The translations under genes and the position numbers were made by a program. Of a DNA stretch of 40,540 nt, positions 1-10,449 are shown one piece after another (within the stretch, counting starts at the first letter, position 1; every line of letters starts with the position of its first letter). A model generated the notes under the pieces. That model worked only from the letters and a program-made list of their open reading frames with translations. It ran no database searches and had not been told where the DNA came from. The DNA comes from Rhodoplanes serenus. GTDB taxonomy: Bacteria > Pseudomonadota > Alphaproteobacteria > Rhizobiales > Xanthobacteraceae. Location: the NCBI GenBank assembly GCA_009720755.1, contig WNKV01000028.1, forward strand, positions 1 to 40,540, written 5' to 3'.

Positions 1-1121
1 CGCGTCACCTCCGAGGCGAAGCCGTTGAGCTGGTCCACCATGGTGTTGATGGTGTCCTTCAGCTCCAGGATCTCGCCGCGCACGTCCACGGTGATCTTGC
101 GCGAGAGATCGCCGCGCGCCACCGCGGTGGTCACCTCGGCGATGTTGCGCACCTGGTCGGTGAGATTGCCGCACATGGCGTTCACCGAATCGGTGAGGTC
201 CTTCCAGGTGCCGGCGACGCCGGGCACCAGCGCCTGGCCGCCGAGCTTGCCGTCGGTGCCCACCTCGCGGGCGACGCGCGTCACCTCCGAGGCGAAGGAG
301 CGGAGCTGATCGACCATCGTGTTGATGGCCTCCTTCAGCAATAGAATCTCGCCGCGCACGTCGACCGTGATCTTCTTGGAAAGGTCGCCGTTGGCGACCG
401 CGATGGTCACCTCGGCGATGTTGCGGACCTGGGCCGTCAGGTTGGAGGCCATGGAGTTGACGTTGTCGGTGAGGTCCTTCCACACGCCGCCGACCTCGGT
501 CACCTGGGCCTGGCCGCCGAGCTTGCCCTCGGTTCCCACCTCGCGGGCGACGCGCGTCACCTCCGAGGTGAACACCCCGAGCTGCTTGATCATGGTGTTG
601 ACGATGGTGGCCGATTCCAGGAACGCACCCTTCAGCGGGCGGCCGTCCACCTCGAGCCGCACCGTCTGCCGCAGGTCGCCCTGCGCCACAGCGGCCACCG
701 CGCGCGTCACCTCCTTGGTGGGCCACAGGAGATCGTCGATCAGCTCGTTGACCGAGGTCTCCATGTCGGCCCAGGCGCCGACCGCGGCGCCGAAGCGCAC
801 CCGGTCGCGCGTCTTGCCCTCGCGACCCACCGCCTGGCCGACCCGCTCCAGCTCCTTCGCCATGCGCTCATTGGTGGCGGCGATGTCGTTGAACACATCG
901 GCGATCTTGCCGGCGAGGCCGGCCTGATCACCCGGCATGCGGACCGAGAAGTCGCCGACCCGCATGGCCTGGAGGGCATGGAGCAGGGTCTTCAGCCCCG
1001 CCTCGTCGCTACCGGCGCTGCCGTTCGCCGGCGTCGGCGCCGCCTGCTCGGCGAGCGCGGCCGCCACCACGGGGGCCTCGACTGCGGCCTTGCCGCTGCG
1101 GCTCTCGCGCCTGGCCGTCAT
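1..1121 (-). CDS. HAMP-repeat (hybrid) sensor histidine kinase, N-terminal part
   Basis: Read on the minus strand from an ATG at 1121, with AGGA about 8 nt upstream. It runs off the window start, so about 373 N-terminal residues are visible. The first ~100 residues carry a short Ala-rich leader and a HAMP-like unit ([10 protein letters not shown]). From about residue 190 there is a tandem unit of 92 residues (276 nt; starts of equivalent positions at 1, 277 and 553) holding the motifs [24 protein letters not shown] and [19 protein letters not shown]. These are back-to-back HAMP linkers, known from very large soluble hybrid histidine kinases that continue into GAF, HisKA, HATPase and receiver domains. 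No membrane segment or signal peptide is seen in this part. The kinase core lies outside the window, so kinase identity is inferred from the repeat type. Confidence 0.85.
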   Translation of the reverse strand, partial: MTARRESRSGKAAVEAPVVAAALAEQAAPTPANGSAGSDEAGLKTLLHALQAMRVGDFSVRMPGDQAGLAGKIADVFNDIAATNERMAKELERVGQAVGREGKTRDRVRFGAAVGAWADMETSVNELIDDLLWPTKEVTRAVAAVAQGDLRQTVRLEVDGRPLKGAFLESATIVNTMIKQLGVFTSEVTRVAREVGTEGKLGGQAQVTEVGGVWKDLTDNVNSMASNLTAQVRNIAEVTIAVANGDLSKKITVDVRGEILLLKEAINTMVDQLRSFASEVTRVAREVGTDGKLGGQALVPGVAGTWKDLTDSVNAMCGNLTDQVRNIAEVTTAVARGDLSRKITVDVRGEILELKDTINTMVDQLNGFASEVT

Positions 1122-1639
1122 GCTGGAGTCCTCGGATAAAAGGGGCAGGAGACGGTGCAGGCCGACACGGAGTGCCGGTCTGCACGCCAGAGTACCGATT
1201 TCGCGAACGACATCGGGGTCGATTGGTTCCGTGGAAAAGAGCTAACCGCCGCGTCGGCGGCGGGTTCCATCCCCGAACGGCCGCTGATGTCCGGTCGGCC
1301 GGGCCTCCGCGGCCCCGTGCGCCCGGAGGCTCTCGGCCAGGGACCACGATCCATCGCCCGGTTCGCGGTATGAAGATGACGACAGATGTCGTCGGGCCCA
1401 GCCGGATCAGTGACGCGAGATAGAGAACGACGCGCACCGATGCCGACATGACCCATGGCGCCATGTTCGGATCGTTCACGGCGGCATTATGGAATCGGCT
1501 CGGTTCTCCAGACACGCCGGCGCCGCGCCAGGCCGCTCTGTCGGGAAATCCGTTACCGGACGGCGAGCAGGTTCCAGACGGAGGTTCTATCGTGCCGCCG
1601 TCCGCATCATATTGCGCATCGGACTGCGGCGACGCGATG
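1122..1639. other. intergenic stretch between the HAMP kinase and uvrB
   Basis: About 520 bp without a convincing gene; open frames here have the composition of shadows. It must hold the promoter of the minus-strand HAMP kinase and the 3' end of the uvrB transcript. An 8-bp inverted repeat (GGACGGCG at 1558-1565, CGCCGTCC at 1596-1603) lies just downstream of the uvrB stop, but the loop is 30 nt and no T-run follows, so its role as a terminator is weak. I see no RNA gene. Confidence 0.5.
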
Positions 1640-4687
<3,048 letters not shown>

Positions 4688-4805
4688 CGGCGCAATATGG
4701 GCCGGCGACCGTGGCAGGGAAAGGGCCGGGCTGCCCCGTCGGCAGAGACGTCCTATATTACTCCCGGGGTGGTGCTCGCCCCGTACGTCAACCAGGGGAC
4801 GCCCG

Positions 4806-5204
4806 ATGATCACGCCTCCCGACGCCTATCTGGATCTGCTGACCGGCAAGAAGGCTTTCGCCAGCATCGCCACCGTGATGGCGGACGGCGCGCCGCAGGT
4901 GACGCCGGTGTGGTTCGACTTCACCGACGGCGTCGTCCGCGTCAACACCGCCAAGGGCCGGGTGAAGGCCCGGACGCTGACGCCGGGCGCCCGCGTCGCC
5001 CTCGCCATCATCGATCCCGACAACCCCTATCGCTATCTCCAGATCCGCGGCCGTGTCCGCCACGTCACCGAGGACGGTGCCGACGCCCACATCGATGCGC
5101 TGGCCAAGAAGTATCTCGGCGTCGATACCTATCCGTATCGGCAGCCGGGGGAGCAGCGCCTGTCGGTGGAGATCGAGCCCACCTCGGCGTCCGGGATGAG
5201 CTGA
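4806..5204 (+). CDS. PPOX-class (flavin/F420-type split barrel) oxidoreductase-like protein
   Basis: A 132-residue protein of the pyridoxamine-5'-phosphate-oxidase-like split-barrel fold, closest by eye to the TIGR03618 group. The typical opening is present ([28 protein letters not shown]), then [41 protein letters not shown] and a C-terminal helix with [10 protein letters not shown]. Members bind FMN or F420, but the substrate is unknown. It is divergent from uvrB with 118 bp between starts, so the two promoters lie back to back. A TATATT element at about 4752 could be its -10. It ends 38 bp before a convergent gene. The family assignment is firm; the cofactor cannot be read from sequence alone. 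Confidence 0.85.
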   Translation: MITPPDAYLDLLTGKKAFASIATVMADGAPQVTPVWFDFTDGVVRVNTAKGRVKARTLTPGARVALAIIDPDNPYRYLQIRGRVRHVTEDGADAHIDALAKKYLGVDTYPYRQPGEQRLSVEIEPTSASGMS

Positions 5205-5242
5205 GTCGTATCGGCACCGCTCGCCGCCTGCCGGCGGTCACG

Positions 5243-5959
5243 TCACGGCGCCACCAGTGATGCCGACTGCCCGCTGGCCGCCAGCTCGCGGGCGACCAGC
5301 CCGCTGCGCTTCATCTCGTCGACCAGGCCGGTCAGGAAGGCGAGGGCGGCGGTGCGGCCCTTCGGCACGGCTACCGCCTGCTCGATGCCGACGAAGCGCC
5401 CCTCCATCACGCGCAGGCCCGGATGGGACGCCGCGAAGGCGACCAGCTCCTGCCGCACGCCGGCGACCGCCTCCAGCCCGTCGCGCAGGAACGCGGCACG
5501 CGCCTCCGGGCCGCTCGGCAGATGCACCAGGGTGGCGTGCTTCAGGGTGCGGGAGAGGTAGAGGTCGTAGGCGCTGCCGCGGGCGCCCGCGATGCGCACG
5601 CCCGGCTGATCGACATCGTCGATGGTCCGCAGCGGCGAGTCCTCCCGCACCACGCAGGAGGCTTCGATCAGCACATAGGGCGGCGTGAAGTCGAGCTCGG
5701 CGGCGCGCACCGGATCGATCGCCATGAAGGCGACATCCCACTCGTCGCCGGCCAGCGCGGCGAACACCTGGCCGGCTGCCGGATAGGTGGCGAAGGCGAC
5801 TGGCACGCCGAGCCGGGCGGCGATCTCGCGGGCGAGCGCCGCCTGCACGCCGCGCGGCTCGCCGGTGGTGGGGTCCGGCTGGGCCAGCACCGAATTGCCG
5901 AAGTTGATGGCGGCGCGCAGGCGCCCCTGCGGGGCGAGCTGCTTCGAGACGTCCTGCAT
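5243..5959 (-). CDS. periplasmic-binding-protein-like (SBP_bac_3 family) protein without signal peptide
   Basis: A 238-residue protein with the type 2 periplasmic-binding fold used by polar amino-acid ABC transporters: [62 protein letters not shown] and DQPGVRIAGARGSAYDLYL. The start at ATG 5959 has AGGAG 7 nt upstream. The odd point is the N-terminus: MQDVSKQLAPQGRL has no hydrophobic signal segment, so the protein should stay in the cytoplasm. No permease or ATPase gene lies beside it. It may be a stand-alone cytoplasmic ligand sensor or cyclohexadienyl-dehydratase-like enzyme of this fold; a wrongly chosen start is less likely because the ribosome site is good. Confidence 0.75.
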   Translation of the reverse strand: MQDVSKQLAPQGRLRAAINFGNSVLAQPDPTTGEPRGVQAALAREIAARLGVPVAFATYPAAGQVFAALAGDEWDVAFMAIDPVRAAELDFTPPYVLIEASCVVREDSPLRTIDDVDQPGVRIAGARGSAYDLYLSRTLKHATLVHLPSGPEARAAFLRDGLEAVAGVRQELVAFAASHPGLRVMEGRFVGIEQAVAVPKGRTAALAFLTGLVDEMKRSGLVARELAASGQSASLVAP

Positions 5960-6148
5960 GCGGGGCTCCTGGGCTGGCGGATGCGTCGGCGGGAGGGGCG
6001 ATCGTGGTTCGCCGGAGCGGGACCGCGCCGATCATAGGCCAAGCGGCGGCGTAGGTCGCGCCCGGCTGCCGCGCCCTCTTGCGCGGCGCGTGGCCATCGG
6101 GCACTAGACGGCGCCCCCGCTCCCTGAATGCCAGACTTTGGAGGCGTC

Positions 6149-6388
6149 ATGCCGCTCTACGGCTATGCGTGCAAGAGCTGTGGCCACATGTTCCAGACGC
6201 TCGTCCGCTCCTCGGACGTGCCGACCTGCCCGGCCTGTGCCGGCGGCGATCTCGAGCAGCAGCTGTCGTTGATCGCGTCGCCCGCCAAGGGCGGCTCCGA
6301 TCCCGAGCCGGTGTGCGCCGGCGGGGGTGGCGGCTGCGGCCAGTGCTGCGGCATGGGGGCCGGCATGGGACTGGGCGGCTGCGGCTGA
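6149..6388 (+). CDS. FmdB-family zinc ribbon protein
   Basis: A 79-residue protein with the FmdB (CxxC_CxxC_SSSS) domain: MPLYGYACKSCGHMF at the start, then a second CPAC knuckle, so two CxxC pairs can hold one zinc. The C-terminal third is Gly/Cys-rich (GGGGGCGQCCGMGAGMG). The family is widespread; it was first noted beside formamidase genes, where a regulatory role was proposed, but its general function is unknown. ATG 6149 was chosen over an ATG 21 nt upstream because MPLYxY is the family start and GGAGG lies 5 nt before it. Confidence 0.85.
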   Translation: MPLYGYACKSCGHMFQTLVRSSDVPTCPACAGGDLEQQLSLIASPAKGGSDPEPVCAGGGGGCGQCCGMGAGMGLGGCG

Positions 6389-6410
6389 GTGCCGACCCGA
6401 TCGAGCCGCG

Positions 6411-6430
6411 GCGGTGTCGGAAGACACCGC
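6411..6430. terminator. perfect 8-bp hairpin with GGAA loop
   Basis: GCGGTGTC and GACACCGC enclose the GNRA-type loop GGAA, 22 nt after the FmdB-family stop codon. No T-run follows, so it is not a classical intrinsic terminator; it may stabilise the 3' end of the message. Confidence 0.4.
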
Positions 6431-6484
6431 GCCCCGCCTGCGCCAATGGTTATTTCGGAAGGCCATCCCCGTGCAGGAGCGATC

Positions 6485-6505
6485 CGCCGGCGTCAGGCGC
6501 CGGCG
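6485..6505. terminator. 8-bp GC hairpin at the convergent gene ends
   Basis: CGCCGGCG, a 5-nt loop, then CGCCGGCG. It lies between the FmdB-family gene (ends 6388) and the minus-strand ABM gene (ends 6533), so it could close either transcript. No clear T-run. Confidence 0.35.
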
Positions 6506-6532
6506 TGACAGACCGGCGCCCGTGACACCCGG

Positions 6533-6832
6533 TCAGAAGCCGTGCACGACCTCTCGGACGTGCTCCACCTCGGGCGGCGCCGCGAAGGTATGCCCGACGC
6601 AGGCGCGCCATTCCTGGAAATCGGGCGAGCCGCGGAAATCGACCGTGTGGTTTTCGAGGGTTTCCCAGCGCACGAACAGCCGATAGCGGGTCGGCTTCTC
6701 GATGCTCCGTTGCAGCGTCACGCCGGAGCATCCCTTGGCCCGGCCGAAGAGCGGCACCGCCTTGGCGACGCCGGATTCGAACTCGGCCTCCTGGCCGGGC
6801 TTTACCTCGATCTGAGCGATCTCCAGAATCAT
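6533..6832 (-). CDS. antibiotic biosynthesis monooxygenase (ABM) fold protein
   Basis: A 99-residue dimeric alpha/beta-barrel protein. Visible features are MILEIAQIEVKPGQEAEFE, then GCSGVTLQRSIEKPTRYRLFVRWETLENH and FRGSPDFQEWRACVGHTF, the usual pattern of the ABM domain (Asn/Trp/His-bearing pocket, second half closing the barrel). Such proteins include cofactor-free quinone-forming monooxygenases and haem-degrading enzymes; the substrate here is unknown. Start is ATG 6832 with GAGG 5 nt upstream; the frame stays open into repeat-derived sequence upstream, which should not be taken as coding. Confidence 0.8.
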   Translation of the reverse strand: MILEIAQIEVKPGQEAEFESGVAKAVPLFGRAKGCSGVTLQRSIEKPTRYRLFVRWETLENHTVDFRGSPDFQEWRACVGHTFAAPPEVEHVREVVHGF

Positions 6833-6984
6833 CACGGCCTCGTCGCGCTGCGGGAAAGGTATCGACAATTCGCCATGATGCGTCGGGTATCGGAACCGTG
6901 CAATCGAGCCGACGGGGCGGCTGCCATGCAGGCGGGGCGGCTCCGGCGCAGCGCGGTCCGAGTTCCAAATGGTCTCTTGGAGTG

Positions 6985-7079
6985 GAGTCCGACTCAACTG
7001 GATCGGATTCCGCTCAGAGATCCTTAGATGATCGCATTTTCGACGGCGAACCGGCGTCCACTTCGCCGGAAAATGCTCT
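6985..7079 (-). repeat. dispersed REP-like element, copy A
   Basis: Core 7030-7079 (50 nt) matches the reverse complement of 24076-24125 at 47 of 50 positions. A second half (6985-7016, containing TGGATCGGATTCCGCTC) matches the palindromic half of the other copy at 24143-24174. Elements of this design (a motif close to TTCGCCGGAAAATGCTCT joined to a GGATCGGA palindrome) are frequent between genes in Bradyrhizobium-type genomes; this last point is from memory. Confidence 0.8.
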
Positions 7080-7494
7080 CGGTCCGGCCGCCGTGCCATG
7101 GGGGAAAGCCGCGTACCGTGAGTTCCCGTCGGCGATGACGAATTCGCCAGCCAATAGCATTTTTTCGGCAAAGCCGACGCCGGCGACGGTCGGAATGCGA
7201 TCGGGCAGGGACGTCTTCGGCTCGCATTCCACCCCAAGACGGATTCCTTACATGTAACTTTCAATCGTGCGCCGCCACGCTTTTTGGTTGCGAATTAGGT
7301 TGGTCATAGTACATTCCGGCCGGTGGGTGTTTCGTTGTTCGGCCCTGCATGTCCGACCGAGAGATTATCGTCATAGGACGATATGAACGGCTGCCGACGA
7401 GCAGCTTTCGGCAACCGAGGGTATGGCATTCCTCGGAACACAATCGAGCGGTGGGTTATTTGTCATGTTTTTTCTTGCGACGAGCCGAAACCCG

Positions 7495-7514
7495 TGACAG
7501 AGCTTTATCTGTCA
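7495..7514. promoter_or_regulatory. inverted repeat upstream of the H-NS gene
   Basis: TGACAGA - 6 nt - TCTGTCA, a perfect 7-bp dyad 78 nt before the H-NS-family start codon. Spacing and position suit a dimeric regulator's operator, but no regulator is identified. It could also form a small hairpin in the leader if transcription starts upstream. Confidence 0.4.
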
Positions 7515-7591
7515 AGTTGCCGCCCCCGGTTTTTTGCGACCGGATCACGTTCATCCGCTGAAACCGCCTCAATCCTTTTCAGGAGCCGAGA

Positions 7592-7975
7592 ATGGCTGCC
7601 GTCAATCTGAAGGCCATGGATGTCGACGCCCTGCTGGCCCTTCGTGCCGAGATCGACAGCACGTTGGAAGAGCGTAGTCGCGAGCTCAAGAAGCAGCTGA
7701 GCGCGCTCGAATCCGCCCGCGGACGCCCGGCACGCAGCGCCGCGTCGGGGCGCTCCAGCGCCCTGAAGGGGGTCAAGGTGGCGCCCAAGTATCGCGGCCC
7801 CAATGGTGAGACCTGGGCGGGGCGGGGTGCGCATCCGAAGTGGCTCGCGGCGCTCCTCGACGAAGGGCACAGCCTGGAGGAGTTCGCCATCGACGGTGGC
7901 GGCGAGGAGGCTGCCGAGGAGGAGAAGCCGGTCCGCAAGGCCAGCCGCGGCGGTGGCCGTCGCAAGCGCGGCTGA
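7592..7975 (+). CDS. H-NS family nucleoid-associated protein
   Basis: A 127-residue DNA-binding protein of the H-NS histone family. The N-terminal half (residues ~8-50) is a charged dimerisation helix (LKAMDVDALLALRAEIDSTLEERSRELKKQLSALE). The C-terminal DNA-binding core is KYRGPNGETWAGRGAHPKWL at about 69-88, with the conserved TWxGRGxxPxW signature that contacts the AT minor groove. It ends in an acidic stretch (GGEEAAEEEEK-like) and a basic tail RKASRGGGRRKRG, which is unusual for the family. In alphaproteobacteria relatives include HvrA of photosynthetic species. AGGAG lies 6 nt before ATG 7592. It is convergent with btaB. The target genes are unknown; silencing of AT-rich or acquired DNA is the family role. 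Confidence 0.9.
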   Translation: MAAVNLKAMDVDALLALRAEIDSTLEERSRELKKQLSALESARGRPARSAASGRSSALKGVKVAPKYRGPNGETWAGRGAHPKWLAALLDEGHSLEEFAIDGGGEEAAEEEKPVRKASRGGGRRKRG

Positions 7976-8047
7976 GCGGACGAGCGGGCCGCCTCCGCCG
8001 CGGTGGCGGGACGATCCGGCACGCGGCTTTCGTACGTCGATCAGGGC

Positions 8048-8125
8048 GCCGTGCGCAGCACGGCGTATCGATGAGCAGCCGTGGCAGCACGGCGTGTCTA
8101 TCAGCAGGCCGTGCGCAGCACGGCG
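8048..8125. repeat. three 30-nt tandem units at the btaB 3' end
   Basis: Units begin at 8048, 8078 and 8108. Each contains GCCGTG(C)GCAGCACGGCG, itself a hairpin (GCCGTGC-GCA-GCACGGC). The third unit lies inside the last codons of btaB (AVLRTAC-stop on the minus strand); the other two lie just downstream. This looks like local duplication of the gene's end. The hairpins sit between convergent genes and could stop transcription. Confidence 0.7.
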
Positions 8126-8796
8126 CGCTGGGAATAGCCGCGATAGGGGCGGGTGACCGACAGGGTGGCACCGATCGTCGCCGCCGAGGCCGCCAGGTAC
8201 TCTTCGAGACGATCGCGCGGCGTCACGTCGAACAGGGCCAGCCAGCGGCGCAGCGCCCTCCGCGCGGCGGCGGGCAGCCCCTCCTGGGTGCCGAAATCGA
8301 CGATCTGAAGCTCGCCCCCGGGGGCCACCGCGGCGAGCGCGCGGTCCAGCGCCGCCTCCCAGTCCGGGATCATCGACAGCGTGTAGGAGAAGTAGACGCG
8401 CTCGAATGCCGGCTCGCCGAACACGGCGGCGGGATCGAGCAGGGTGGCATCGGCCCGGGCGAGCCCGATGCGCGATGCGAGGCCGGCACGGGCGACGCCG
8501 CGCGCCGCGCTCGCCAGCATCTCGCCCGACACGTCGACGCCGAAGAAGCGCGCCGCCGGATAGCGCCGCGCCGCCCGCACCAGGTTGCGGCCGGTGCCGC
8601 AGCCGATCTCCAGCACGCGGTGGCCGGGCGCCGGCGCGAGATCGCGAATCAGCCCGTCGCGGCCGAGCAGATAATACTTGCGCGTCAGATCGTAGACGTG
8701 GCGCTGGTGGCGGTACATCCGGTCCATGCGGTGGGCCGCGTCGGCCGCGATCGTGGCACCCATGCGGTCCGGCCCAGCGGCGCTCCGCTCCAGCAT
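8101..8796 (-). CDS. btaB: BtaB-type N-methyltransferase of betaine lipid (DGTS) synthesis
   Basis: A 231-residue class I SAM methyltransferase. The N-terminal signature MDRMYRHQRHVYDLTRKYYLLGRD is characteristic of BtaB; the SAM loop is VLEIGCGTGRNL, followed by FFGVDVSGEML and VYFSYTLSMIPDWEAALDRA. BtaB methylates diacylglyceryl-homoserine three times to give diacylglyceryl-N,N,N-trimethylhomoserine, a phosphorus-free membrane lipid. It follows btaA with a 4-nt gap and is surely co-transcribed. ATG 8796 was chosen; a second in-frame ATG at 8763 (MGATIAAD) also fits because family members start close to the MDRMYRHQ motif. Its last codons carry one unit of a 30-nt repeat that continues downstream. 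Confidence 0.93.
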   Translation of the reverse strand: MLERSAAGPDRMGATIAADAAHRMDRMYRHQRHVYDLTRKYYLLGRDGLIRDLAPAPGHRVLEIGCGTGRNLVRAARRYPAARFFGVDVSGEMLASAARGVARAGLASRIGLARADATLLDPAAVFGEPAFERVYFSYTLSMIPDWEAALDRALAAVAPGGELQIVDFGTQEGLPAAARRALRRWLALFDVTPRDRLEEYLAASAATIGATLSVTRPYRGYSQRAVLRTAC

Positions 8797-8800
8797 GGCG

Positions 8801-10033
8801 TCAGTCCGCCAGGACATAGAGATGGAAGCCGCCATAGATGGCGGAGCGGTCGCGTGCCGTGAAGGCCCGCGAGGCCGCCTCCTCGTAGCGCCAGCGCGCC
8901 AGGATCGCGGCGTCGAGGCGGCCCGGCAGCAGGCTCGGCTCGGCGGCGGTGCGGAAGATGACGCGGGCGCCCGGCCGGGCGGTGCGGGTGATCTCGCCCC
9001 ACAGTGCATCGAGCTGGGCGTTTGTCATCCAGTCCTGGGCGTCGAGCAGGACGTAGCGGTCCACCGACGCGGCCGGCTGCGCGGCGAGATGCTCGGTCAT
9101 CACCGCGTTGACGACGGCCACGCGATGAGCCCGCGCGCTCACCGCCGGGAAGTTCGCCTGTTCCAGATAGGGCGGCACCGGGTCGTGCTCGCCGCCGCCG
9201 TAGCGGCGCCCGAACGCCTGCCAGGCGAAGTAGTTCTGATCGAGGTCGAAGCCGCAGGTGAGGCGCTCGACGCGGCTGCGCAGCACGCTCGCCATGTCGC
9301 TGCCGGCCGAGGCCAGCGCGGCATGCTGGGCCGGCGGGATGCCGAGCCCGTAGAGTGCGAACGGCCGCTCCGCAGCCCAGCGCACGAATCGCTTCTCGAA
9401 CAGCGGCGCCAGCAGCGTCTCGAAGGCGCGCGCCTGCTCGTCGCGTGAGCGAGCTTGCAGCACGGCCCGCAGGTCGACGCCATAGAGCCGTGCCACCGTG
9501 TGGCCGAGCCCGATGAAGCGGCCGAGCAGCCCGTGCCGATAGACATTGCGGGCGAACATCGAGATGCGCGGGCGGCCGATCCCGAAGGCGCCGCGGCCTT
9601 CCCAGTAGGCGCGCGTCGGTGCGTCGAGCCGCGGTGCGAGATGATTCCAATAGGCCGCGACATTGGCGGGGTCGTCGGCGCTGCCGAAGAAGCGATGGAA
9701 GGCGCGCCATGACGGCAGGTGCCGCGCTGCCGCGAGCTTGAGGCGCACCAGCGCCACATGCGCGGTGTTGACGTCGACCGCGGTGATGCGGGCCGGATCG
9801 GCGACCAGATACGAGAGCACGTTGCAGCCGCCCGACGCGATGGCGACGACGTGACAGCCGCGATCGATCGCCAGCGCCTCCATGTCGACGGCGGGGTCCT
9901 CCCAGATCTGGGGATAGACCAGACCACGAAACATCCAGGCGAACAGCGCCTCGGACAGGCCCTGACGCGAGAGCGTGGGCGTGCGGCGAACGGCGGCGCT
10001 GACGCCGCATCGAACCTTCGACGACGTGAGCAA
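8801..10033 (-). CDS. btaA: BtaA-type S-adenosylmethionine:diacylglycerol 3-amino-3-carboxypropyl transferase
   Basis: First enzyme of betaine lipid synthesis: moves the 3-amino-3-carboxypropyl group of SAM onto diacylglycerol. The 410-residue protein (DUF3419 family) has the typical N-terminal segment ALFAWMFRGLVYPQIWEDPAVDMEAL, a nucleotide-binding stretch HVVAIASGGCNVLSYLVADP followed by ITAVDVNTAHVALVRLKLAA, the FGIGRPRISMFARNVYRHGLLG region and a second Rossmann-like half with RYVLLDAQDWMTNAQLDALWGEI. The best start is TTG 10033 with GAGG about 6 nt upstream; no ATG is available before the conserved region, so the exact N-terminus is uncertain. A PHO-box-like site lies 80 nt upstream, matching phosphate-starvation control known in Sinorhizobium. 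It precedes btaB on the same strand. Confidence 0.93.
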   Translation of the reverse strand: MLTSSKVRCGVSAAVRRTPTLSRQGLSEALFAWMFRGLVYPQIWEDPAVDMEALAIDRGCHVVAIASGGCNVLSYLVADPARITAVDVNTAHVALVRLKLAAARHLPSWRAFHRFFGSADDPANVAAYWNHLAPRLDAPTRAYWEGRGAFGIGRPRISMFARNVYRHGLLGRFIGLGHTVARLYGVDLRAVLQARSRDEQARAFETLLAPLFEKRFVRWAAERPFALYGLGIPPAQHAALASAGSDMASVLRSRVERLTCGFDLDQNYFAWQAFGRRYGGGEHDPVPPYLEQANFPAVSARAHRVAVVNAVMTEHLAAQPAASVDRYVLLDAQDWMTNAQLDALWGEITRTARPGARVIFRTAAEPSLLPGRLDAAILARWRYEEAASRAFTARDRSAIYGGFHLYVLAD

Positions 10034-10449
10034 ACCGGGCCTCGATGTCTAAGAGCTCAGGGAAATGCCTGCCGACGGGGGAGCGGCTGCCGGCCTGTCT
10101 ATCGGCTGGCCGATGACGGCTTGATGACGCTCGCCTGTGGCGACGTTTGCGGACCGCCAGCCGACCCCCGCTGCAATGGGTCGCAGCACCCCGCGAAGTC
10201 GTGATCGAATCGTTATGCCCTCTCAGGTTGTGTTTCGAATGAGTCTCCGCAATAGTCGCATCACCCGAGTGTCCTCGACCGTCGCGTCTTCAACCGATCG
10301 TGCTCCCGCAAGCTCTGCGGCACAGGCCCCGCCTGGCTCCGCGGCGGATCGCACGCCGGCACCAAGATGCATGTCTTGGGTGCTTCGGGCTTGCCGCCGA
10401 TCCGTCCCGCGTCGCGCGGCCGGCGGCGGCGTGGATAAAAGGGGGATCC
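10034..10449. other. divergent intergenic region btaA / AGE-family gene
   Basis: About 415 bp. The only recognisable element is the PHO-box-like direct repeat at 10113-10130, facing btaA. The right half should contain the promoter of the plus-strand cluster starting at 10450, but I see no convincing operator, riboswitch or -35/-10 pair there. Confidence 0.45.
10113..10130 (-). promoter_or_regulatory. PHO-box-like PhoB site upstream of btaA
   Basis: Minus strand GCGTCATCAAGCCGTCAT: two 7-nt half-sites 11 nt apart, matching the direct-repeat consensus CTGTCAT-N4-CTGTCAT at 11 of 14 positions, both with intact GTCAT. It sits 80 nt before the btaA start codon. Phosphate-controlled btaAB is established in Sinorhizobium meliloti; the assignment here is by pattern. 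Confidence 0.6.

Larger units (their letters stand above)
6833..7591. other. long non-coding stretch between the ABM gene and the H-NS gene
   Basis: About 760 bp. It holds a dispersed REP-like repeat (6985-7079), then sequence with lower GC than the neighbours from about 7250 to 7560, then the upstream region of the H-NS-family gene with an inverted repeat at 7495-7514. Lower GC upstream of an H-NS gene fits autoregulation by an AT-preferring protein (inference). Short frames at 7014-7260 run through the repeat and are not credible genes. Confidence 0.55.

Noticed and set aside
1558-1603. intrinsic terminator after uvrB
   Set aside because: The 8-bp arms are separated by 30 nt and no T-run follows, so the evidence is too thin for a feature.
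7014-7232. possible 72-residue minus-strand protein
   Set aside because: Its C-terminal third is a translation of the dispersed repeat; no ribosome site and no family features.
8048-8125. short CRISPR-like array
   Set aside because: Three units at 30-nt period leave spacers of only about 12 nt that are themselves similar, and one unit is coding; no cas genes are present.
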